From contig MFRX01000034.1 of the NCBI GenBank assembly GCA_001784725.1, positions 657 to 44,570 of the forward strand: 43,914 nt of DNA. The letters run 5' to 3'. A program made the position numbers and the translations under genes. The notes below the pieces were generated by a model that made no database searches, was not told where the DNA came from, and worked only from the letters and a program-made list of their open reading frames with translations. Source of the stretch: Candidatus Moranbacteria bacterium RIFCSPHIGHO2_02_FULL_40_12b (lineage in GTDB: Bacteria > Patescibacteriota > Minisyncoccia > Moranbacterales > 2-12-FULL-40-10). Below, piece after piece: positions 7,739 through 13,810 of the stretch. Numbering within the stretch: the first letter of the stretch is position 1; every line of letters begins with the position of its first letter.

Positions 7739-8716
7739 ATGAAAAAGGTTTTAATCCTCATTTTTATTATAATTGTAGGATTAGGAGTTTATAAATTCAA
7801 AGACGCTATTCCGGACAGAGTGAAAAACCGTTTAGCTGTTGCGGTGAAGGAGAAGAACTGGGAGAATCTTGTGAATGTGGTGATTCCGGGAAAATGCGAT
7901 GAGCCCTTTCAATACTCCATCGGCGGCGTTGATTCCCGATTTAACATAAATCAGGAAGAACTCGCGGCTATCGCGAAAATGGCGGAAAATATCTGGGACA
8001 GCCAAACGGGCAGGAATTTGTTTGAATATAATCCGGACGCGCCGCTGAAAATTAATCTGGTTTTTGACGAAAGGCAGCAGCAGACAATGGCGGCCGAAAC
8101 GCTGGAACAAAAACTGGAGAAGCTGAAGTTGTCGGATGCCGGCTTGAAAAAACAATACGACTTAATTTACGGCGCCTATTCAAAAAAAGTAGACGCTTAT
8201 AATTCTTCGGCAAAGAAATATGAAAGCAAGCTGAATAATTATAATAAAGACGTTATTTACTGGAACCAGCAGGGAGGCGCTCCGCCGGATGAATACGACA
8301 AATTGCAAAAAAGAAAAAAAGACATGGAGGCGATGTTTAAAGACCTTGAAAAAAGAAGAAAGGAAATAAACAATCTCATCGCGGAAATGAATGCTTTGGC
8401 CAATAAGGAAAGCCAGATTGCCGGTGATTACAACTCGGCGGCGGCCACTTACCGCAGCAAGTATGGAGGAAGCCGGGAGTTTGAGAAAGGGATATATAAC
8501 GGCCAGGAAATAAATATCTACCAGTTTGAGGAAAAATCCGACCTGGAACTTACTATCGCCCATGAGCTGGGGCACGCGCTGGGCGCGGGGCATGTGGAAA
8601 ATCCGCAATCGCTCATGTATTATCTGATGGCAGACCAGAATATGGATAAACCGAAACTGACCGTGGAAGATATGAAAGCGTTATCCGAATTGGGATGCGA
8701 ATTATATCCGAATTAA
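7739..8716 (+). CDS. Membrane-anchored matrixin-like zinc metalloprotease
   Basis: 325-aa protein with an N-terminal hydrophobic anchor (residues 4-17), a long charged coiled coil (about 115-230), and a C-terminal metzincin active site: HExxHxxGxxH with His275, Glu276, His279 and His285, followed by the Met-turn SLMYY near 293. The layout suggests an extracytoplasmic protease held at the membrane. The start is an ATG in an AT-rich spacer without a clear Shine-Dalgarno. It sits between the two hydrogenase subunit genes. It is not a HyaD/HycI-type maturation protease, and the large subunit has no tail to remove. The substrate is unknown. Confidence 0.8.
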   Translation: MKKVLILIFIIIVGLGVYKFKDAIPDRVKNRLAVAVKEKNWENLVNVVIPGKCDEPFQYSIGGVDSRFNINQEELAAIAKMAENIWDSQTGRNLFEYNPDAPLKINLVFDERQQQTMAAETLEQKLEKLKLSDAGLKKQYDLIYGAYSKKVDAYNSSAKKYESKLNNYNKDVIYWNQQGGAPPDEYDKLQKRKKDMEAMFKDLEKRRKEINNLIAEMNALANKESQIAGDYNSAAATYRSKYGGSREFEKGIYNGQEINIYQFEEKSDLELTIAHELGHALGAGHVENPQSLMYYLMADQNMDKPKLTVEDMKALSELGCELYPN

Positions 8717-8728
8717 ATCCGAATATTT

Positions 8729-9118
8729 ATGGATAAAATTTTGCACAAAGAACTTTCTTATAAAATAAATGGGATATTATTTAAAGTTCATAATAATTTA
8801 GGAAGATTTTGCAAACATGACCAATATTGTGAAGCCGTGGAGTCCATTTTAAAAGAAGAAAAAATAAAATATCAAAGAGAAATTGAAATCCCAATAAAAT
8901 TTAATAACATAAAACTCACAGGCAATATATTAGATTTTTTAATTGAAGATAAATTGGTTTTAGATGTAAAATGTAAAAAAGAAATAACAATTAAAGATTA
9001 TGTTCAAATGAAAAGATATTTAAGAGCAACCGGAAAAAATTTGGGAATTATAGTAAATTTTGCAGAGAAATCGGCAAGGATAAAAAGAATCTTAAATAAA
9101 GATCCGAATAAAAATTAA
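8729..9118 (+). CDS. GxxExxY family protein (PD-(D/E)XK-like)
   Basis: 129-aa protein of the GxxExxY family, a compact PD-(D/E)XK nuclease-like fold of unknown function common in environmental bacteria. The family features are the N-terminal ELSYKINGILFKVHNNLG...QYCEAVESIL (the GxxExxY region, here degenerate), the middle IPIKFNNIKLTGNILDFLIEDKLVLDVK, with Asp and Glu-Asp at the putative active site, and QMKRYLRATGKNLGIIVNF. AT content is higher than in the neighbours, which may mean recent arrival. It has a family II spacer on both sides and separates the protease from the hydrogenase large subunit. Confidence 0.8.
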   Translation: MDKILHKELSYKINGILFKVHNNLGRFCKHDQYCEAVESILKEEKIKYQREIEIPIKFNNIKLTGNILDFLIEDKLVLDVKCKKEITIKDYVQMKRYLRATGKNLGIIVNFAEKSARIKRILNKDPNKN

Positions 9119-9145
9119 TTCGCATATAATTCGGATTTAATTTGT
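9119..9145. repeat. Family II intergenic repeat before the hydrogenase large subunit
   Basis: Short element with TTCGCATATAATTCGGA, ending at the ATG of the large subunit. A sister copy (TCCGAATTAAATCCGAATA) precedes the GxxExxY gene at 8707-8728. Confidence 0.6.
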
Positions 9146-10408
9146 ATGCAAATTCGTATCAACCATATCGCGAAAATGGAAGGGCACGCCGGGTTTATGG
9201 CAAGCGTTCTTCAGGGCGATGTGAAATCGGCCAAGTTAGAAATCCAGGAGGGTATCCGGCTTATTGAAGGAGTGCTAATCGGACGCCATTATAAAGATAT
9301 GCCAGTAATTGCGCAGAGAATCTGCGGAATCTGCCCCGTAGTGCATAATCTGACATCTATCAAAGCGATTGAAAACGCTTTCAGTATTAAGGTTTCCAAT
9401 GAAACGGTAAATTTGCGAAAACTTTTAGAATGGGGACAAATCATCCACTCTCACGCTTTGCATCTATTTTTTCTGTCGCTGGCTGATTTTTTGGATATTG
9501 AAAATGACTTAATATTAACGAAAGAGTATCCGGAAGAAACCAAAAAAGCCATTAAAATCCGCGAGTTTGGAATGTCTATCGTTAAAATTATCGGTGGGCG
9601 GGTAATTCATCCTTTAACAAATGAAGCAGGCGGTTTTAAAAAAATTCCCAAACAAGAGGAATTGCAGGAGCTGATTATTCAAGGCGAGGAAATTCTGCCG
9701 GTGGCGCTGGAAGTGGGAGAATTTTTCAAAAAAATAAAAATTCCAACATTTTCAAGGATGTCAGAGTATGTCTGTTTGGATAAATCCGCCGAATACGCGA
9801 TTTATGACGGCGATATTTCTTCCAATAAAGGGCTTCATATACCGGTGGAAAAATTCGAGAATAATTTCAAAGAACTTCAGCGCCCGCGGGAAATAGTCAA
9901 GAGAGTTATGGCTGACGGGAAAACCAGCTATATGGTGGGCGCCATCGCGAGAGTCAATAACCAGAGCAAAAAACTGAATTACAACGCGGAAAAATATCTG
10001 GAGTCGCTGGGATTTGCGCTTCCGGACTATAATCCGTTCCATAACATCCTTTATCAGATGACGGAGGTTATCCACTGCGTCGAGGAATCACTCAAAATGC
10101 TTCGGATTTTAGCACGCGGCAATTTAGAAAACGCCTTGACTAAAAATTACGAAATCAAAGAGGGTTCGGGAGTGGCAGCGGTGGAAGCGCCAAGGGGAAC
10201 TTTATATTACCATGTTGATATTGACGGCAAGGGTTATGTTAAAAACGTGAATATTATCACTCCCACGGCGCAGTTTTTGTCGCATCTGGAAGACGATGTC
10301 GCGGCCTATATCCCAAGCATTTTAGACCTATCCGACAAAGAAAAAGAAAAAAAACTGCGGGCTTTCATCCGGGCGTATGACCCGTGCATCAGCTGCGCGG
10401 TACATTGA
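9146..10408 (+). CDS. NiFe-hydrogenase large (alpha) subunit, group 3-like
   Basis: 420-aa catalytic subunit holding the NiFe(CN)2CO centre. The L1 motif RICGICP has Cys60 and Cys63; the L2 motif DPCISCAVH at the C-terminus has Cys414 and Cys417 and ends in His420. The N-terminal HIAKMEGHAGF is the family opening. Length matches cytoplasmic group 3b/3d enzymes. Unusually, TGA follows His420 directly, the exact position where maturation endopeptidases normally cut, so the protein is made in its mature form and no protease should be needed. HypC is encoded at 4573 and a HypA-like protein at 13328. The DGR begins about 240 nt downstream. Electron partners cannot be named because no beta or gamma subunit is present here. 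Confidence 0.93.
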   Translation: MQIRINHIAKMEGHAGFMASVLQGDVKSAKLEIQEGIRLIEGVLIGRHYKDMPVIAQRICGICPVVHNLTSIKAIENAFSIKVSNETVNLRKLLEWGQIIHSHALHLFFLSLADFLDIENDLILTKEYPEETKKAIKIREFGMSIVKIIGGRVIHPLTNEAGGFKKIPKQEELQELIIQGEEILPVALEVGEFFKKIKIPTFSRMSEYVCLDKSAEYAIYDGDISSNKGLHIPVEKFENNFKELQRPREIVKRVMADGKTSYMVGAIARVNNQSKKLNYNAEKYLESLGFALPDYNPFHNILYQMTEVIHCVEESLKMLRILARGNLENALTKNYEIKEGSGVAAVEAPRGTLYYHVDIDGKGYVKNVNIITPTAQFLSHLEDDVAAYIPSILDLSDKEKEKKLRAFIRAYDPCISCAVH

Positions 10409-10455
10409 TGCGAATCGGGATGCGAATTGTATTCGAATTATAATTCGAATATGTT
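10409..10455. repeat. Family II repeat after the hydrogenase large subunit
   Basis: GATGCGAATCGGGATGCGAA followed by ATTCGAATTATAATTCGAAT, a palindromic AT-rich unit. In contrast to the other copies, no gene starts at its right end; the DGR follows instead. Confidence 0.6.
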
Positions 10456-10486
10456 TGGATAATATTCAGAAGTTGCGCAAAAACAA

Positions 10487-10524
10487 TATACACCATTTTC
10501 AGCTACCGCAAGAAATGGTGTATA
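10487..10524. repeat. 12-bp perfect inverted repeat upstream of the DGR
   Basis: TATACACCATTT and AAATGGTGTATA separated by 14 nt. It could form a hairpin ending transcription of the large subunit gene (followed by ATTTTA, a weak T run) or be an operator. The rest of 10525-10643 shows no recognisable feature. Confidence 0.6.
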
Positions 10525-10643
10525 ATTTTACGGCTTAAGCATCATTGATCCATAAATGGCTTTTTTAAAGTCAAAAGCAATATTATAAATTTTCCTAAAA
10601 ATTTGAAAACAGCTTATTTGAGCCATAAACGGCAACTTTACGC

Positions 10644-10672
10644 TTGACAGAAAATGATTTTGGGTGTATACT
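10644..10672 (+). promoter_or_regulatory. Sigma70-type promoter of the DGR target gene
   Basis: TTGACA at 10644, 17-nt spacer, TATACT at 10667. The predicted start is near 10679, giving an 88-nt leader. The leader contains an 8-bp hairpin, ACTTTGAC/GTCAAAGT at 10715-10735, and a strong AAGGAGGG at 10754 ahead of the ATG at 10767. Confidence 0.8.
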
Positions 10673-10766
10673 GACAAATTGAGTGAGGTACCTTAATAAA
10701 ACGGCAAATCCGGGACTTTGACATAGGGTCAAAGTGAGAGATGAGCCAAATAAAAGGAGGGACAAT

Positions 10767-11444
10767 ATGTCCAGGAAAAGCAAGAAGGAAGTTGAAGCAA
10801 TTGTTTCAGGGATGGGAGTTTTTATGGCTTTTATTTCTAATCTCGTTGAGCTTGTAAAAAAGTTTGGCGGGACGATGGAAAACATCTATCGGCTGGCAAC
10901 TCCCGATGGAAACGAAACACTGGAGGCGATTGCTCGCATTATTGCCGGCGGAGTGAAAAATGTCAAAAATGAGTTTCTCAAACTAATTTCCGGTAACGAG
11001 ACGCTTGTTATTGACAATTGCGATGGATCAGAGGGTCTTGCAAACGCGAGTGATTTATTCGCGTGGATTGATTCCGATTTCAGAAATTACGGCGCCGATC
11101 AAAAAGGTCAGGCGACCGGCGAAACCTCAGTCCGCGTGCATGAAATGACGAGAAATGCGACTTTTTCACAAATGTTCGTCTCATTGAACGCTGATATGGA
11201 AAAAATTTGCCTTACTCCACATCAGATTAAGAAATTTGTAAAAAAATATCGCAACTGGTTACGAATAGATGGTTATGCGACATTCTTTCTATTTAAATTA
11301 AATAACCAGTTCTTCGTTGCCGGCGTGAGCTTCGACTCTGACGGTAAGCTCCGGGTCTATGTCGACAGGTTCGAGCGCGACAATGTCTGGCGTGCCGAGG
11401 ATCGTCGTCGGGTCGTGGTTCCGCAACTGGATGTCGCTCAATAA
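10767..11444 (+). CDS. DGR target protein with C-terminal variable region
   Basis: 225-aa protein. The start is set by AAGGAGGG at proper spacing; an upstream GTG at 10734 would precede the Shine-Dalgarno. There is no signal peptide. The N-terminal region (about residues 1-100) is mostly helical with no family I recognise. The C-terminal domain, about residues 165-221, carries the VR from Phe182 to Leu221 and reads FFVAGVSFDSDGKL..., ending at VVVPQ. Twelve residues differ from the TR-encoded version (186, 188, 190, 196, 198, 200, 204, 209, 212, 214, 217, 220), mainly Asn in the template becoming Gly, Ser, Asp, Tyr or Arg. Such surfaces usually bind varied ligands. The spacing of changes, nearly every second residue, suggests exposed positions on beta strands. 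The ligand and cell location are unknown. Confidence 0.9.
   Translation: MSRKSKKEVEAIVSGMGVFMAFISNLVELVKKFGGTMENIYRLATPDGNETLEAIARIIAGGVKNVKNEFLKLISGNETLVIDNCDGSEGLANASDLFAWIDSDFRNYGADQKGQATGETSVRVHEMTRNATFSQMFVSLNADMEKICLTPHQIKKFVKKYRNWLRIDGYATFFLFKLNNQFFVAGVSFDSDGKLRVYVDRFERDNVWRAEDRRRVVVPQLDVAQ
11310..11428 (+). repeat. DGR variable repeat (VR)
   Basis: 119 nt matching the TR at 11741-11859. Of 33 adenines in the TR, 17 are replaced here; all 86 non-adenine positions are identical. The stop codon of the target gene follows 13 nt later. A short shared TCGCTCA lies just downstream of both repeats (11434 and 11871) at different distances. Confidence 0.95.
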
Positions 11445-11458
11445 TTTTGTTCTTTTTT

Positions 11459-11510
11459 AATCCCTTGGATTCTTTGACGCTTAGGCGCTTTGAATCCAAG
11501 GGATTTTTTT
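11459..11510 (+). terminator. 14-bp hairpin and T-tract after the VR
   Basis: AATCCCTTGGATTC and GAATCCAAGGGATT enclose a 19-nt loop and are followed by a T run: a strong intrinsic terminator for the target gene. DGRs often need a hairpin just downstream of the VR for efficient retrohoming, so it may have both jobs. Confidence 0.88.
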
Positions 11511-11517
11511 GTATAAT
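11489..11517 (+). promoter_or_regulatory. Candidate promoter of the TR RNA
   Basis: TTTGAA at 11489, 17-nt spacer, TATAAT at 11512. It overlaps the right arm of the post-VR terminator, so the target gene ends where the TR transcript would begin, near 11524. Confidence 0.5.
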
Positions 11518-11523
11518 ACTATC

Positions 11524-11874
11524 GCAATCTTGGAAAAATTCGCGGCTACGGCTTCGGGTCAAAGTTGCTGAAAAACGTATTTGAGAATTTCGCCGGATAC
11601 GTCTTGCGGAAGTGTGGATACGTTTTTCAAAATAAAAAAACAGCCAGTTGGTGCGATGAGCTGGAGAACTTCAAGGTTCCAAATAAGATGCAATCCCAAG
11701 AGTATTCAAAGGATGGTGGCATAGATGGCTTGTCGCACATTTCTTCGTTGCCAACGTGAACTTCAACTCTGACGGTAAGCTCAAGGTCAATGTCAACAGG
11801 TTCGAGAACGACAATGTCTGGAATGCCGAGAATCGTCATCGGGTCATAGTTCCGAAACTTGCTGATTCTCTCGC
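11524..11874 (+). ncRNA. DGR template RNA (TR RNA), approximate extent
   Basis: Non-coding stretch between the predicted promoter and the avd gene, containing the TR. Upstream of the TR, a 12-bp perfect inverted repeat (TGAAAAACGTAT at 11569, ATACGTTTTTCA at 11618) would form a long hairpin. The 3' end cannot be seen and the RNA may run under avd up to the RT gene, as the spacer between TR and RT is part of the priming RNA in the studied Bordetella phage system. Open frames that cross it are not supported as proteins. Confidence 0.65.
11741..11859 (+). repeat. DGR template repeat (TR)
   Basis: 119 nt, rich in AAC/AAT codons when read in the frame of the target (Asn-rich, as in most DGR templates). 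Randomising A in AAY codons cannot create a stop codon. It aligns without gaps with 11310-11428. Confidence 0.95.
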
Positions 11875-12257
11875 TCACTTGCTGGGCGAGAGTTTCTTAT
11901 CCAGTCCTCGTTTCCAACCGCCCAGCATCCGTCCGATTTCTTCCAGTTTTTGCGAAAGATTTATGTATTTTTCATTCGGAACAAGTTTGTTTTCCCATGC
12001 CAGTTGCAGAAAAAATTTCAAAACATCCAGTCGGGATATGGCTTTCCCCAGCAAAATTATTTTATGCTCCGGAGGAAGATAGGAAGCGGTAAAACTTAAT
12101 TCTAAAATTTCTAAAAATAAATTATCAATTCTTCTCCCGATTCCATAGCGCTCGGTTTTGGGGAAATCACGATGCAAAATCAGCCAGTATTGATACGCTT
12201 CTTTTTCTTTTATGATTACGGCCGGCGAGGTCTTGGGGGGGGGGTCATAATAGTCAT
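11875..12257 (-). CDS. avd: Avd accessory protein of the DGR, frameshifted at a C10 tract
   Basis: Minus-strand gene for a four-helix-bundle protein of the Avd (bAvd) family, which binds the DGR reverse transcriptase and RNA. The conserved core reads HRDFPKTERYGIGRRIDN near the start and EEIGRMLGGWKRGL near the end. The homologous frame continues upstream of the TTG at 12177 through KEKEAYQYWLIL to a run of ten C (12235-12244 on this strand). Beyond the run, the only ATG starts (12257 and 12248) are in another frame. With 11 or 8 C, translation from ATG would read MTIMTPPPK (one Pro fewer with 8) into the conserved part, giving about 127 aa, normal for Avd. As sequenced, only a shortened TTG product of 100 aa is open. 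It is divergent from the RT gene, an uncommon arrangement. Confidence 0.82.
12235..12244. repeat. Homopolymer tract G10 (C10 on the avd strand)
   Basis: Ten consecutive G, by far the longest G/C run in the window, placed at the 5' end of avd between its ATG codons and the conserved frame. This is the classic form of a slipped-strand switch, but also a common place for sequencing error. Confidence 0.8.
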
Positions 12258-12278
12258 AAGTTTAAAATTTCCGCCAAA

Positions 12279-12301
12279 GGCGGATCCGCCAGTGGCGGAA
12301 A
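12279..12301. repeat. TTCCGCC palindromic repeat between avd and RT
   Basis: Nested GC palindrome: CCGCCAAAGGCGG and CCGCCAGTGGCGG joined by the shared ATCC. It sits in the divergent avd/RT intergenic region. Similar short palindromes occur at 36358 (TTTCCGCCAAGGCGGAAA) and in miaA at 33242. Confidence 0.65.
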
Positions 12302-12309
12302 AAATCAAA

Positions 12310-13320
12310 ATGCAAAATAAAAAGGCAAAATTTGGAAAAAAATACGATGAAATTATTTCTTTGGATAATCTTTTGGAAGCCTGGAAAGAATTTTTGCAAG
12401 GGAAGCGGAACAAGAAAGATGTCCAAATTTTCCAAATGCGCTTAATGGACAATATTTTTGCGCTTCACGATGACCTCAATAATTTAACATATAAGCACGG
12501 CGGATATCAAGCGTTCAAAATCAATGACCCCAAGCCAAGAGATATCCATAAGGCCGCAGTGAGGGATCGGCTTTTGCATCACGCCATTTACAGAATCCTT
12601 TATCCTTTTTTTGAAAAAACATTCATTGCTGATTCATATTCTTGCCAACTCAATAAAGGGACGCATAGAGCGATTAATAGATTTAGAAAATTCTCATACA
12701 AGGTCAGTCAAAACAATATAAAAACCTGCTGGATATTGAAATGCGACATCAGGAAATTTTTCGCCAATATCAACCATGAAATTTTGCTTGGAATTTTAGC
12801 TCAATATGTTCCGGACAAAAATATATCACGGTTCCTTGAAGAAGTAGTCGGCAGTTTCAACACTAAAGGAAAGGATGATGTTGGATTACCGCTCGGAAAT
12901 TTAACCAGCCAGCTTTTCGTGAATATTTATATGAATAAATTTGATCAGTTTGTGAAACACGGATTAAAGGCGAAATATTACATTCGCTACGCCGATGATT
13001 TTGTGATTTTTTCGGGAGATAAAGAATGGCTGGAAGATAGAATCGAAACCATGCGAAATTTTTTGCGAAACGAATTAAAACTGGAACTCCATCCGGATAA
13101 AGTTTTCATAAAAACATTGGTTTCAGGATTGGACTTTTCGGGCTGGGTGAATTTTTGTGATCACAGAGTTTTGCGGACGGCGACCAAGAGAAGGATGATG
13201 AAAAGAATATCGGAGAATCCAAGTCCGGAGACATTGAATTCATATTTGGGGATGCTGGGGCATGGGAACGCGGAAAAGTTGAGAGAGGATATTTTTAATA
13301 ATTTTGTTTATAAGTTATAA
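12310..13320 (+). CDS. DGR reverse transcriptase
   Basis: 336-aa retroelement reverse transcriptase. Motif A is KCDIRKFF with Asp146; motif 4 is GLPLGNLTSQLF (192-203), the LGxxxSQ form found in DGR enzymes instead of QGxxxSP of group II introns; motif 5 is YIRYADDF with catalytic Asp229/Asp230; GLDFSGW (273-279) is the next motif. There is no maturase or endonuclease domain, as expected for a DGR. I chose the ATG at 12310: an upstream start at 12172 would add 46 residues encoded by the GC palindrome and G10 tract and would overlap avd. The HypA-like gene starts eight bases after the stop. It copies the TR RNA with errors at adenines. Confidence 0.95.
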   Translation: MQNKKAKFGKKYDEIISLDNLLEAWKEFLQGKRNKKDVQIFQMRLMDNIFALHDDLNNLTYKHGGYQAFKINDPKPRDIHKAAVRDRLLHHAIYRILYPFFEKTFIADSYSCQLNKGTHRAINRFRKFSYKVSQNNIKTCWILKCDIRKFFANINHEILLGILAQYVPDKNISRFLEEVVGSFNTKGKDDVGLPLGNLTSQLFVNIYMNKFDQFVKHGLKAKYYIRYADDFVIFSGDKEWLEDRIETMRNFLRNELKLELHPDKVFIKTLVSGLDFSGWVNFCDHRVLRTATKRRMMKRISENPSPETLNSYLGMLGHGNAEKLREDIFNNFVYKL

Positions 13321-13327
13321 TAATGGC

Positions 13328-13603
13328 GTGCACGACTTCTTATTAGCTAAACAAATAGTAGGTGATGTCCTGAAAGTTTCCAATAAAAAGGGATTAAAAA
13401 ACATCAAGTCCGTTTCCTTGGAAATCGGCAGTGTTTCGCTTACTCATGATAGTTTTAATGAGCACGCGGAAGATATAAATCTGGAAAATTTAAAATTCGG
13501 GATTGAAAGCATTGCGAAAAATACGGTTTTAAAGGACACTAAATTTAATATAAAGAAAACAGAAGGGGACAGTTGGAAAATAACGGGAATTGAGGTAGAA
13601 TAG
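13328..13603 (+). CDS. HypA-like nickel chaperone lacking the zinc domain
   Basis: 91-aa protein starting MHDFLLAKQIVGDVLK, with GTG as start, matching the HypA/HybF N-terminus where His2 binds nickel. KSVSLEIGSVSLTHDSF matches the following beta strand and helix. The usual HypA zinc finger (two CxxC pairs) is entirely missing: the protein has no cysteine. The C-terminal half (KFNIKKTEGDSWKITGIEVE) keeps the position of the final strands. It may still deliver nickel to the hydrogenase large subunit or have taken another role. It is separated from the rest of the hydrogenase locus by the DGR and begins eight bases after the RT gene. Confidence 0.75.
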   Translation: MHDFLLAKQIVGDVLKVSNKKGLKNIKSVSLEIGSVSLTHDSFNEHAEDINLENLKFGIESIAKNTVLKDTKFNIKKTEGDSWKITGIEVE

Positions 13604-13810
13604 AAATAATAATTTTTAATTTTATAATTTTTAATTTTGTAAATAAACTCCGACACCAAATTGCCAAATTAAAATCTCTAAAAATAAGCCGAGTCTCAAG
13701 CTTTTTTAAAAAAGAGGTTTGGTGCGGGGTAAATCTTAATTTTTAATGTTTAAAAATTTGAACATTAGAAATTATTTAAAAATTACAAAATTACAAAATT
13801 TAAAAATTTT
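13604..13810. repeat. AT-rich spacer before gap with a CACCAAA/TTTGGTG inverted repeat
   Basis: TTTTTAATTTTGTAA-type repeat on both sides of a section in which CACCAAA (13654) and TTTGGTG (13718) could pair around CTTTTTTAAAAAAG. No gene is seen. Confidence 0.5.

Larger units (their letters stand above)
10644..13320 (+). mobile_element. Diversity-generating retroelement (DGR) cassette
   Basis: Complete set of DGR parts in order: promoter, target gene with variable repeat (VR) at its 3' end, hairpin/terminator, template repeat (TR), avd on the opposite strand, and reverse transcriptase. In known DGRs the TR RNA is reverse-transcribed with adenine-directed errors and the cDNA replaces the VR. 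The TR/VR comparison here has exactly that signature: all 17 differences are at TR adenines. The cassette separates the hydrogenase large subunit gene from the HypA-like gene. No transposase, integrase or phage gene is near. Confidence 0.93.

Noticed and set aside
7739..8716. Hydrogenase maturation protease
   Set aside because: It has a metzincin HExxHxxGxxH site and a membrane anchor, not the HyaD/HycI fold, and the large subunit has no tail to cut.
11565..12092. Plus-strand open frames over the TR
   Set aside because: They read through the template repeat or antisense to avd, have no ribosome site and mimic only the VR-encoded peptide. They are by-products of the TR.
12172..12309. Longer N-terminus for the reverse transcriptase
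   Set aside because: These 46 residues are encoded by the G10 tract and a GC palindrome and overlap avd on the other strand. The homologous region begins at the ATG at 12310.
12216..12452. Minus-strand frame ending MTIMTPPPRPRRP
   Set aside because: It is the out-of-frame continuation through the C10 tract; its upstream part is antisense to the RT gene. Only the ATG codons near 12257 matter, as possible avd starts.
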